Part shown: piece after piece, positions 30,954 to 38,231 of the stretch
How positions within the stretch are numbered: position 1 is the first letter of the stretch
Layout: every line of letters starts with the position of its first letter
Source: a virus
Reading direction: 5' to 3' (one strand)
Length of the DNA: 64,000 nt
Virus record (IMG/VR): IMGVR_UViG_3300045974_000760
Location: 62,001-126,000 of that record
Notes under the pieces: model-generated
Told to the model about the DNA's origin: nothing
The model's input: the letters and a program-made list of their open reading frames with translations, nothing else
The model's database searches: none
Made by a program: the position numbers and the translations under genes

Positions 30954-31027
30954 TTCGGGTCGTTGGTTGTGGGTTACCCCATCGAAAAAGTCCCCCACGT
31001 CCATTCATTTATCCGAACTTGTAGTAC

Positions 31028-31113
31028 GCCTCGTGTAGCTCAGTTGGTAGAGCGCGGGATGACATCCGAAAGGGGTCTGCCCGAGGTCGATGGTTCAAGC
31101 CCATCCACAGGCA
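31028..31113 (+). tRNA. Irregular tRNA-like gene, anticodon uncertain
   Basis: 86 nt. Canonical D arm (GCTCAGTTGGTAGAGC) and T arm (GATGG-TTCAAGC-CCATC). The acceptor pairs at only four positions (GCCT/AGGC). Between the D and T arms lies a longer than normal anticodon region: CGGG and CCCG enclose 21 bases that can form a GAAA-capped hairpin (CC-GAAA-GG). Candidate anticodons are GAC or none. Either a decayed tRNA or one carrying a short insertion. Confidence 0.45.
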
Positions 31114-31207
31114 CACGGGCTGAATAAGCTCGGGCGCAAGCCCCTCTACTCTTGGTGACACAAGAGATAGACTGAGTTCCGGCTCAGAGGTAAACCGGAG
31201 AAGTACG

Positions 31208-31282
31208 GGTAGGGAAGAGAAATGGTTCTCACTGGCCGCGTAGTTCGTCCACGCCCCGTCGGTTCGATTCCGACCTCTACCC
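31208..31282 (+). tRNA. tRNA-like gene, possibly Arg(TCG)
   Basis: 75 nt. Acceptor GGTAGGG/CTCTACC is fully paired with one G-T, the T arm GTCGG-TTCGATT-CCGAC is perfect, and the D arm is GAGA/TCTC. The best anticodon stem is GCGT/ACGC with loop GTTCGTC (TCG), but it leaves six extra bases after the D arm and a three-base variable loop. Real tRNA ancestry is clear; the anticodon is tentative. Confidence 0.5.
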
Positions 31283-31418
31283 CCGCCGGTCCCCGATGAC
31301 GAGTCGACTTACTCTACGTAAGATGTTGGCCGTCTCTGTTCGCCTCTCGTAAACGCTAGCCTCTTCACGAGCGACAGATAGAGAATAATCGGGAGTACTG
31401 GCAGCTACTTGTTGTATT

Positions 31419-31491
31419 GAGGCGTTAGCTCAGGTGGAAGAGCGGTGAGCTGTTAACTCACTTGTCGTTGGTTCAACTCCAACACGCTTCG
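31419..31491 (+). tRNA. tRNA-Asn(GTT)
   Basis: 73 nt, canonical cloverleaf: acceptor GAGGCGT/ACGCTTC, D arm GCTC/GAGC, anticodon stem GTGAG/CTCAC with loop CTGTTAA, T arm GTTGG-TTCAACT-CCAAC. No encoded CCA. Confidence 0.9.
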
Positions 31492-31615
31492 CATGCTGGT
31501 TGTACCGAGACAAGCTTAAGCCCGTGACGCTTAGGCGCTTGCACTCCCCGATGATGTTCTAGACTACTTCAAAGGGGCGGGTGAGCTAGACGTATAGCCG
31601 GCAAGTTCTTTTTTT

Positions 31616-31687
31616 ACCAGCATAGCTCAGCGGTAGAGCTTCGCCTTTACACGGCGGATGTCGGGGGTTCGAATCCCTCTGCCGGTA
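31616..31687 (+). tRNA. tRNA-Val(TAC)
   Basis: 72 nt. Acceptor ACCAGCA/TGCCGGT (one A-C mismatch), D arm GCTC/GAGC, anticodon stem TCGCC/GGCGG with loop TTTACAC, T loop TTCGAAT. No encoded CCA. Confidence 0.85.
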
Positions 31688-31691
31688 CAAT

Positions 31692-31766
31692 GCGCGAGCG
31701 GCGAAACTGGCAAACGCACATGCCTTAGGAGCATGAACTCTAGGGGTTCGAGCCCCCTCTTGCGCA
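31692..31766 (+). tRNA. tRNA-Leu(TAG) with a short variable loop
   Basis: 75 nt. Acceptor GCGCGAG/CTTGCGC, Leu-type D arm (GGCGAAACTGGCAAACGC), perfect anticodon stem CATGC/GCATG with loop CTTAGGA, T arm AGGGG-TTCGAGC-CCCCT. The variable loop is only about six bases, whereas bacterial Leu tRNAs are class II with a long arm. Confidence 0.8.
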
Positions 31767-31779
31767 TAGTTGTTTTCAC

Positions 31780-31852
31780 GCTGACGTAGCTCAGTCGGTA
31801 GAGCTCCTGTTTTGTAATCAGGGGGTCGGGGGTTCAAATCCCTTCGTCAGCT
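31780..31852 (+). tRNA. tRNA-Thr(TGT)
   Basis: 73 nt. Perfect acceptor GCTGACG/CGTCAGC, D arm GCTC/GAGC, anticodon stem CCTG/CAGG with a T-T closing mismatch and loop TTTGTAA, T arm GGGGG-TTCAAAT-CCCTT. No encoded CCA. Confidence 0.85.
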
Positions 31853-31933
31853 CTTCGCCGCGATAACCCAGCTAGAGGAACCACTAGCGTCTCAGTCTCG
31901 GTTGTTTTCGGCGGCCAACCGTAGAGGAAGAAC

Positions 31934-32194
31934 ATGGACTGGCTCAACAACCCGGAAGCCTTCGATCGGTTCCACAAAGATGGTGTTGACGACTTTCCAG
32001 GCGCAGTAGCCGGAGCTGGAATCAATAGGAGGAAGAACATGTTCAACTCAATAGTTGAAGAGGAGGATGCCCGTTTTCTCTGCGATATAGATATCGCCAT
32101 ACTTCGTGAGAGAGGGCTCAGTCAGGAAGAGCTAGAAGTAATGGTGAAGTTGAACCGGCTTACGTTTGAGTGGCAGTGCCGTTCACAAGACTGA
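31934..32194 (+). CDS. Small acidic protein between tRNA genes
   Basis: 86 residues from ATG 31934 (AGAGGAAGAAC). A second in-frame ATG at 32039 has an almost identical and stronger context (AGGAGGAAGAAC), so a 51-residue product starting at 32039 (MFNSIVEEEDARFLCDIDIA) may be made as well or instead. A weak CGCGATAAC element lies at 31859-31867. No domain recognised. Confidence 0.55.
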   Translation: MDWLNNPEAFDRFHKDGVDDFPGAVAGAGINRRKNMFNSIVEEEDARFLCDIDIAILRERGLSQEELEVMVKLNRLTFEWQCRSQD

Positions 32195-32201
32195 AGTACA
32201 T

Positions 32202-32329
32202 GCGCGGTCCTCGGTAGGTAGCTAAAACCCGTCTACAAACTTTTATCTCTCTCGCAAGAGAGGGGTCGGACGTGGATGGTTATCTTCTCTCGACCAGAAG
32301 CGACGGAGGTTCAACTCCTTCACCGCGCA
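32202..32329 (+). tRNA. 128-nt split tRNA-like gene, anticodon CGA?
   Basis: GCGCGGT (32202-32208) pairs perfectly with ACCGCGC (32322-32328). The T arm GGAGG-TTCAACT-CCTTC is good, and CTTCT-CTCGACC-AGAAG is a perfect anticodon arm (CGA, Ser). Between the acceptor and this arm are about 75 bases instead of about 20, including a perfect CTCTCT-CGCA-AGAGAG hairpin. It could be an intron- or insertion-bearing tRNA, or a non-tRNA RNA using a tRNA-like end. Confidence 0.4.
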
Positions 32330-32341
32330 CCCAAAGCCTGC

Positions 32342-32393
32342 CAGTACACGTTGATTGCCCTTTGGCCTCGTGTACTGAGCGGGCTTTTTCTTT
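32342..32393 (+). terminator. Terminator closing the tRNA region
   Basis: CAGTACACG (32342-32350) pairs perfectly with CGTGTACTG (32369-32377). GGGCTTTTTCTTTAGCCC follows, itself a small hairpin with a T-run. Confidence 0.75.
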
Positions 32394-32419
32394 AGCCCCA
32401 GGTCTGCGGCGGGTGTTGC

Positions 32420-32435
32420 TATACTCTTCGGCATG
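32420..32435 (+). promoter_or_regulatory. Leaderless-type promoter (TATACT, 7 bp before ATG)
   Basis: TATACT at 32420-32425, then CTTCGGC and ATG 32433, with no Shine-Dalgarno. A -10 box this close to the start implies transcription beginning at or near the A of ATG. It drives the adhesin module after the terminator. Confidence 0.55.
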
Positions 32436-33656
32436 TCGGGTTCCCACTACGGTCAGCCAGTACAACTCATCGACGGTCAGCTCGACGCCTTCGCTCGTGT
32501 TCGTGTAGCCGAGCCCACCTACGTCTTCGACGCGCAGTTCACCTACGACATCCACCCGCTGTTGTACGAGCCCCTGGTCGCAGGCACCGGCGCCACAGTC
32601 ACGCACGACTCGACGAACCGCTGTGCACTGATGACGTTCGCAGCAACGCCTACCGGCGGTTCTGCCATCCTTCAGACCTTCGAACACTTCCGGTATCAGC
32701 CCGGTCGTTCTCAGCTCGCCCTTATCACCTTCAACTTCAGGGGCGGTGCAGCTAACTGTTTGAAGTTCGCTCTGTACGGCGATGCTAACAACGCCATCGG
32801 TTTCGAGCTCAACGACTTCGTACCTCGCGTCGTCATCCGCTCCGGTACATCCGCAGGCAGCCAGTTCGTCGACCAGAAGGACTGGAACGTCGACAAGCTA
32901 GACGGCAAGGGCCTGTCGAAAGTTCTTCTCGACCCCACCACTACACAGATTCTCGTCGTCGACTTCCAGGCTCTCTACGTCGGCCGCGTTCGCATCGGCT
33001 TCGACATCAACGGACGCATCTACTGGGCGCACGAGTTCTGGAACGCCAACGCCCAAGCGTTCCCCTACATCCAGTCGGCGAACCTTCCTATCCGCGTTGG
33101 GATGACCTGCACCGGCACCGTCTCCACCACCATGATCTTCTGCTGCACCTCCGTGAGTGCAGGCGGCGGTGAGGCGGATGTCGGTGGATACAACTTCGCC
33201 GTCGAAGGTACTGGCACCGCAGGCAGCTCGATCGACGCGCACATCCTCTCCCTCCGCCCGAAGACGACGTTCAATGCCATTACCAATCGAGTGAAGTTCA
33301 TTCTCGATAGCGTAGATGTCACCGTCACCGGCACACCACCAGTGCTGTGGTCTCTCTGTCTCGGGCAAGCCATCACGGCGGGCATCTGGGCAAACGCGAA
33401 TACGCTCTACTCCGCATTCGAGAGCACAACGGCGGGCGTCATCAGCGGCACGCCTGCGATCGTGATTGCGAAGGGATACTGCGCCGCGACTGCGACGGTG
33501 AAGCAAGCCATCTCCAAGACCATCGCTGCGCGCTACCCCATCACGCTAGACGCGGCGGGAGCTGTGCGGGCGCTTGGTACGCTGTCTGTCAACGCGCTTG
33601 GCGTGGGCGGGGCAAGCGCTTGCCGCGTCATTCTCAACTGGCGTGAGCTCCGGTGA
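32433..33656 (+). CDS. Phage structural protein (adhesin/receptor module)
   Basis: 407 residues. Opening FDAQFTYDIHPLLYEPLVAG, then LQTFEHFRYQPGRSQLALIT and DWNVDKLDGKGLSKVLLDPT; DFQALYVGRVRIGFDINGRI and SANLPIRVGMTC follow. This succession is typical of a virion protein found in many phages, usually encoded next to tail fibres. Beta-rich, no membrane segment. First gene of the module that continues to 41.3 kb. The exact virion role (capsid decoration or tail fibre) is not settled by the sequence. Confidence 0.65.
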   Translation: MSGSHYGQPVQLIDGQLDAFARVRVAEPTYVFDAQFTYDIHPLLYEPLVAGTGATVTHDSTNRCALMTFAATPTGGSAILQTFEHFRYQPGRSQLALITFNFRGGAANCLKFALYGDANNAIGFELNDFVPRVVIRSGTSAGSQFVDQKDWNVDKLDGKGLSKVLLDPTTTQILVVDFQALYVGRVRIGFDINGRIYWAHEFWNANAQAFPYIQSANLPIRVGMTCTGTVSTTMIFCCTSVSAGGGEADVGGYNFAVEGTGTAGSSIDAHILSLRPKTTFNAITNRVKFILDSVDVTVTGTPPVLWSLCLGQAITAGIWANANTLYSAFESTTAGVISGTPAIVIAKGYCAATATVKQAISKTIAARYPITLDAAGAVRALGTLSVNALGVGGASACRVILNWRELR

Positions 33657-33681
33657 GCTACCTGCTGTAAGCGCAATCTGG

Positions 33682-33697
33682 TACGCTGGGCGGCATG
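33682..33697 (+). promoter_or_regulatory. Leaderless-type promoter (TACGCT, 7 bp before ATG)
   Basis: TACGCT at 33682-33687, then GGGCGGC and ATG 33695; no Shine-Dalgarno. Same geometry as at 32420. Confidence 0.5.
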
Positions 33698-34135
33698 TCA
33701 GCCACTCCATCGCTCAGCCAGTACCACATCGCGCAGCTGCTCAATGCGAGTGCGCGAGGCATCACCTTCACCCCCGCAGCGGCACTCTTCATGTCGCTGT
33801 ACATCACAACGCCGGGACCGCTCAACACCGGCACTGAGGTGCTCACAGGCATCGGCTACGCCCGCCACGTCATCACCTTCTCAGCCCCCACCTTCGGCCT
33901 CGTCACCAAGGGCACGCTGGTCAACGACAATGCCGAGTTCAACTTCGGCTCGTCGACGGCCAGCTGGAATGCGGGCGGTGCTGGCTCCGTCGGCTTCATG
34001 GGCCTCCATGATTCGCTTGCTATCGGTACTGGCAACCTACTGTGGTACGGCCCGCTTGATACGCCGGGCATCGTCAGTGCAGCGGGTCAAACCATCTCCA
34101 TCGTTCCTGGCGCCATCACACTGCTAATGGGGTGA
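33695..34135 (+). CDS. Phage tail-fibre-type structural protein
   Basis: 146 residues. IAQLLNASARGITFTPAAAL, then LYITTPGPLNTGTEVLTGIG, YARHVITFSAPTFG and a FGSSTASWNAGG segment match the small structural protein found beside adhesins in many phages (start xxLLxxxLRGxxYTPPxxxYxALYxxxP, then YARQxVTF). Beta-rich. No Shine-Dalgarno; start supported by the promoter spacing. Confidence 0.6.
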   Translation: MSATPSLSQYHIAQLLNASARGITFTPAAALFMSLYITTPGPLNTGTEVLTGIGYARHVITFSAPTFGLVTKGTLVNDNAEFNFGSSTASWNAGGAGSVGFMGLHDSLAIGTGNLLWYGPLDTPGIVSAAGQTISIVPGAITLLMG

Positions 34136-34139
34136 GAAC

Positions 34140-34634
34140 ATGTCTGCAGCAGGCGACGTAACCTACGTACCGATTGCCGGGTCAGCTGTACCCGACCAAT
34201 ACATTGACAACGAGCTCGCCACCAACGCTACAGCGCCCGGTGGTCTTGCAAAGCGACAGCGCACAGCCGACAACGACGCTCAACAACTCCTGAGCGACAT
34301 CGCCACGCTGATGCGAATGCTCGTCAGCAACACACCTGCTCGAGACGGTTCTCTCGACGCGGGCCGTGTGACGCTGGCGGGAACGACGAACAACATCGCG
34401 ACTGTCACTACCGTCTCCAGCGTCTCCAGCGTCACAGGAGTGACTACCGTGACGACTGTGACGGGGCAGACGAACGCTGGCGGATTCAACATGCTGGCTG
34501 GTCAGATTGCTCTGGCGAACTCCCAGGCTGCGGCGCTTCGCAGCAAGATCTCGGTGACCCCGTTATGGCCTTCATCATCCGCAAGCTCGATGCGCAGCAC
34601 GATGACCAGCCGGTCTATCTGGGCATCCTCGTAG
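34140..34634 (+). CDS. Structural protein with Thr/Val-rich collagen-like stretch
   Basis: 164 residues. Acidic/polar N-terminus (VPIAGSAVPDQYIDNELATN), a helix (NDAQQLLSDIATLMRMLVSN) and a stretch of short VTTV/VSSV units (about 80-110), then LAGQIALANSQAAALRSKIS. Such repeats occur in small virion proteins encoded next to the preceding type. The last 20-25 residues overlap the next gene in another frame and are doubtful. Confidence 0.5.
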   Translation: MSAAGDVTYVPIAGSAVPDQYIDNELATNATAPGGLAKRQRTADNDAQQLLSDIATLMRMLVSNTPARDGSLDAGRVTLAGTTNNIATVTTVSSVSSVTGVTTVTTVTGQTNAGGFNMLAGQIALANSQAAALRSKISVTPLWPSSSASSMRSTMTSRSIWASS

Positions 34635-34933
34635 GCACGGGGACACTGCACAACGTGTCTCGTGCTGACGCGAAACAATACGCGACACGGGAAGCCGCTG
34701 ACGCCGCACGCGAAGTACTCGGCGAGGTCTACGGAGCGGCAAACCTGGCCACGGAAGACGCGGACGAGCCCCCGGCCAAGACGGCTGAAGAGTTGTTCAT
34801 GGAGAACCTACTCACCGCGATCGCGCTTGCCGAAGAGTGGATGCCGCAAAGCGGGAAGTTCACCCTGGAACAGATGTCCGCGCTCAGGCTCGCGATGTCT
34901 CGCGTCGTGCCACAAGCCAACCTGAAGGTCTGA
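34565..34933 (+). CDS. Hypothetical protein of the adhesin module
   Basis: 122 residues. AFIIRKLDAQHDDQPVYLGI, then ATREAADAAREVLGEVYGAA; acidic middle; C-terminal helix (TLEQMSALRLAMSRVV). No domain recognised. Confidence 0.5.
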   Translation: MAFIIRKLDAQHDDQPVYLGILVGTGTLHNVSRADAKQYATREAADAAREVLGEVYGAANLATEDADEPPAKTAEELFMENLLTAIALAEEWMPQSGKFTLEQMSALRLAMSRVVPQANLKV

Positions 34934-34934
34934 G

Positions 34935-36371
34935 ATGCCAACGACAGTCGGCCTGCGAAAAATCCTGGATGTGAAGGCGTGGGAGACGCTGGCACCAACG
35001 CCGGTCGCGAATACTTCCGGTATGATCTGCGTGCCATCCACCACCGCCGATCCGCACCAAGCGGTCCTGGTGGTTACTGCCCTTGCCACCGCCTGGCTGT
35101 ATTACCCCGACGAGGACGCTTGGGGAGAAATCCCGACGCCATCGCTCTCGGGCACGCTCAACCCTGCCTGTGGCGTATGGCACCCAGGTGGCCCCACCGG
35201 CACCACGACGGCCGGCACAACTACAACCATCAGCACCAACTACACCACGATACGCTCTCTCGTCGGGTACAAGATCCGGCTCACGGGAGGCACGGGCGCG
35301 GGCCAGGAAGGGCTGATCACAGCGCACGTAATCGGCGCCAATACTGTTTTCACAGTAGCCTCGTGGACCAACACAAGCGCTGCTGCCATCTCGGCGCCAG
35401 ACGCCACAACGACGTGGCAGCTCCGCACCGGAAACTTCTATGTACTGATGGGCGGTACGACTGCGGCGGGTTCGTTCAAGCGCTTCGACATGGCCAGCTC
35501 TTCGTGGTCTGGCTCGCTTGGCGTCACGAACCTACCGGCCTCTCTTGGGACCGATATAACAATGGTAGCCGGGCATTCCACCGGCTTCATTACGACACCG
35601 AGGAAGGCAACGGCGGGTGCGGCTGCGACATTGACGGATGCTGTAGCGCCCTCCTGGACGGCAAATCAATGGGCGAACTTCCAGGTGAGAATCCTGGGGG
35701 GAACCGGCGCGGGCCAAGTTCGTACAGTCGCGTCGAACACTGCGACCGTGCTCACCGTCACCGCGAACTGGACGACGATCCCAGATACGACGAGTTACTA
35801 CCAGATCGAGCCCAATGAGGACTGGGTCTACCTACTCGGCAACGGCGCTGTCACGCTCTATCGGTACAGTATCAGCGGCAATACGTGGGCAGTCATCACG
35901 CCCAGTGTCGCGCGAACTGCCGCACCAGGAAACCCGGCAGCAGCGTGCTTCGTCGACGGTGAGACGGCGACGGACTGGACGAGCGAGGCGGCGATCTTGA
36001 ATGGCCGGCGCATCTATTCAATGCGCGGGAATGGCACATCCAGCTTTGATATATACGACATCCCCGGCAATACCTGGCAGGCAGCACCGGCGGTCGGTGG
36101 CACAGCCGCTGTCGGGTATGGCGTCGGGTCACAGGCGATCTATTTCAACGGCACCCTGTATACCGTCAAAGATCAAACTGGCCGCGCGTATCGCACCTCA
36201 CTTGGTGCAGGCCTGATCGAGCCGCTCTCGACCATTGAATACCCATACACAACGCAGTCAAACAGCGCGCATACGTGGGGGGTGAAGTACGTCGATGGGT
36301 CTACAACCATTCCGTACCTTTACCACTGGATTGCGGGCACTACCGTCCTTCAACGGTGCTTGTTGTTCTGA
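34935..36371 (+). CDS. Beta-propeller-like adhesin A (478 residues)
   Basis: 478 residues. Ser/Thr/Gly/Trp-rich, with kelch-like blades: DMASSSWSGSLGVTNLP, then YRYSISGNTWAVITPSVART and YDIPGNTWQAAPAVGG. Contains the repeat WTANQWANFQVRILGGTGAG, then TVASNTATVLTVTANWTTIP. The paralogue at 36792 has the same length and the same blades. Likely a tail-fibre or receptor-binding protein. Two bases separate it from the previous gene. Confidence 0.6.
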   Translation: MPTTVGLRKILDVKAWETLAPTPVANTSGMICVPSTTADPHQAVLVVTALATAWLYYPDEDAWGEIPTPSLSGTLNPACGVWHPGGPTGTTTAGTTTTISTNYTTIRSLVGYKIRLTGGTGAGQEGLITAHVIGANTVFTVASWTNTSAAAISAPDATTTWQLRTGNFYVLMGGTTAAGSFKRFDMASSSWSGSLGVTNLPASLGTDITMVAGHSTGFITTPRKATAGAAATLTDAVAPSWTANQWANFQVRILGGTGAGQVRTVASNTATVLTVTANWTTIPDTTSYYQIEPNEDWVYLLGNGAVTLYRYSISGNTWAVITPSVARTAAPGNPAAACFVDGETATDWTSEAAILNGRRIYSMRGNGTSSFDIYDIPGNTWQAAPAVGGTAAVGYGVGSQAIYFNGTLYTVKDQTGRAYRTSLGAGLIEPLSTIEYPYTTQSNSAHTWGVKYVDGSTTIPYLYHWIAGTTVLQRCLLF

Positions 36372-36399
36372 TGCCTCGCGGCGACACAGGTGATCTGAC

Positions 36400-36792
36400 A
36401 TGGGCCTGACCTACAATCTCCGCAAAGCAGCAAATACGCAGCACCACGAGTCGCGCGCCGTGGTTCCAACTGCGCCTGGCGTCAATGGCCCGTCTGACGT
36501 AGTCACTGCGCTGGACGGCCCATGCATCTACGCTCACGGGCGCATCTATTATTCCATATGGTGGGCCGATTACGCCTTCGAGCGGTTCATGAGGTACTCC
36601 CCATCAGCGGGCAGGTTCGATGGGTGGGGACGCTGGCCTTCGCTCGCGAGTCTTCGTGGCGGAGGAGGAGGAGGAACAAACAGGATGTTCGCAAGCCGAT
36701 ACGCCGACAATGGCGGTGCTGTTCTGCGTCACGTGTACTACGGCGTATCTAATGCGGCTCCGGTGTACCGGAAGCAGGAGCTTGAGGTCTGA
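36400..36792 (+). CDS. Hypothetical protein between two paralogous adhesins
   Basis: 130 residues. GLTYNLRKAANTQHHESRAV, then GPCIYAHGRIYYSIWWADYA and a Gly run (RGGGGGGTN). It may be a shortened relative of the adhesins (similar N-terminus and a YRYSPSAGRFDGW-type blade: RYSPSAGRFDGWGRW). One-base overlap with the next gene. Confidence 0.5.
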   Translation: MGLTYNLRKAANTQHHESRAVVPTAPGVNGPSDVVTALDGPCIYAHGRIYYSIWWADYAFERFMRYSPSAGRFDGWGRWPSLASLRGGGGGGTNRMFASRYADNGGAVLRHVYYGVSNAAPVYRKQELEV

Positions 36793-38228
36793 TGCCTAAT
36801 ATCTTCGGTCTACGCAATGGTCTGTACACCCCGAAAACGGAGACGATGTGCGCGCTACCCACTGCCGCAGCTTTCGGCAACGGGTCGAGTGTATGCGGAA
36901 CACACTACTCTGACCCGTTTCAGCCGATAATTCAGCTGGCCACCAGTACGCTCGCGTTTCTGTACAACCCGCGCGCCGACGGCTGGGTGAACATAACGAA
37001 TCCAGCGTTTACAGGCACGCTCTCGGTCGCGGACATAACATGGAATCCAAATGGTCCGACAGGGACGGTGAGCGCGGCCACCCCCAATAGCATCACTACG
37101 AACTACACGAGCGCGCGAGATCTGCGCCAGTACAGCATCCGGATCACGGCAGGAGCCGGCAAGGGCCAAGAGCGCGTTGTCAGCTACAACACGATCGGTG
37201 CAGGCGCGATATTTACGGTCACGCAACCGTGGGATATACAGCCTGATGCAACCTCTACGTGGGTGCTCCGCACAGGGCGCTTCTACGTATTCGCGTCGAC
37301 CGGGACGGTTATCGGGTTCAAATACTTCGATGTCGCGTCGATGTCTTGGGCATCGCTGTCGACGACGGGGGTGCCGAGCACGTGGGTTACGAGCGCGGCA
37401 GTATGCGCTCCGCATTGCTCCGTATTCGCGACGAATAGCCCGTCCGGGGCCATTACAGGAGGCGCATCTACGATTACCGATGCTGGCAAGAACTGGCTAA
37501 CCAATCAGTGGTCGAACCAGCAGGTACGAATCACCAGTGGTGCAGGCGCGGGCCAGACGCGCACGATCTCCAGCAACACGCCGACCACCCTCACGGTGTC
37601 GCTAGCCTGGACAATCCAGCCTGACAGCTCTTCCGTCTACGGGATCGGCGCGAACGAAGACTACATCTATTTGGTGGGCAACGGTGCGGGCGTACTTTAC
37701 CGATACTCGATCAGCTCAGATACGTGGGTAACACTGTCGCCCGTCGTTGCCCGTGCCACCAGCGCAGCTGCGGGATGCTCCCTCACAAGCGTTGATCAGG
37801 AGACCGACCCTCTTTGGACCGACGAAACGAACTACTTGAATGGTCGTTACTTGTATAGCTTTCGCGGCGGCGGAACGGATAGCCTTACGTACTACGATGT
37901 TGCGTTCAATACTTGGTACAATGACGCCATTGCCGGCGGGGGGAACCCTATAAGCTATGCTGGCCGCGTAGCGTTTACGACTGGCGCTTCCTACGTGTAC
38001 CAAGCCGGCACGCTGTACGCGCAGGTCGGAGGATTGGGTGCGTTGTACAAGTTCTATCCTGCACAAAGCTTCATGGAGCCTTGGCTGAGCGTATCCACGA
38101 CAACTCTCAGCGCGGTCAACGGGAAGAAGATGGCTGTCATTCGCTACGTCTCAGGAAACACCATTCTGAAGTTCGTCTACACGGGCCTGGGTGGTCTTAC
38201 GAACTTTCTCAGAATCCAAGACATCTGA
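36792..38228 (+). CDS. Beta-propeller-like adhesin B (478 residues)
   Basis: 478 residues, the same length as adhesin A. Shared segments: NWLTNQWSNQQVRITSGAGA, then TISSNTPTTLTVSLAWTIQP and YRYSISSDTWVTLSPVVARA. Sequence has diverged over most of the length. Tandem duplication of a receptor-binding protein is the simplest explanation. Confidence 0.6.
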   Translation: MPNIFGLRNGLYTPKTETMCALPTAAAFGNGSSVCGTHYSDPFQPIIQLATSTLAFLYNPRADGWVNITNPAFTGTLSVADITWNPNGPTGTVSAATPNSITTNYTSARDLRQYSIRITAGAGKGQERVVSYNTIGAGAIFTVTQPWDIQPDATSTWVLRTGRFYVFASTGTVIGFKYFDVASMSWASLSTTGVPSTWVTSAAVCAPHCSVFATNSPSGAITGGASTITDAGKNWLTNQWSNQQVRITSGAGAGQTRTISSNTPTTLTVSLAWTIQPDSSSVYGIGANEDYIYLVGNGAGVLYRYSISSDTWVTLSPVVARATSAAAGCSLTSVDQETDPLWTDETNYLNGRYLYSFRGGGTDSLTYYDVAFNTWYNDAIAGGGNPISYAGRVAFTTGASYVYQAGTLYAQVGGLGALYKFYPAQSFMEPWLSVSTTTLSAVNGKKMAVIRYVSGNTILKFVYTGLGGLTNFLRIQDI

Positions 38229-38231
38229 GCC

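Larger units (their letters stand above)
30643..31933 (+). other. RNA-gene-rich region without protein genes
   Basis: 1.3 kb with no convincing protein gene. It holds seven tRNA or tRNA-like genes on the + strand (listed separately), a weak 5-bp hairpin at 30644-30671, and spacers that I cannot assign: 30677-30736, 30774-30820, 31114-31207, 31283-31418, 31492-31615. The spacer at 31283-31418 contains an imperfect hairpin (CTGTTCGC with GCGACAG), and 31160-31176 a 6-bp hairpin CTCTTG/CAAGAG. Confidence 0.6.

Noticed and set aside
34935-38228. Insertion sequence or transposase in the adhesin module
   Set aside because: No transposase motif or terminal inverted repeats; the duplication is of phage genes only.
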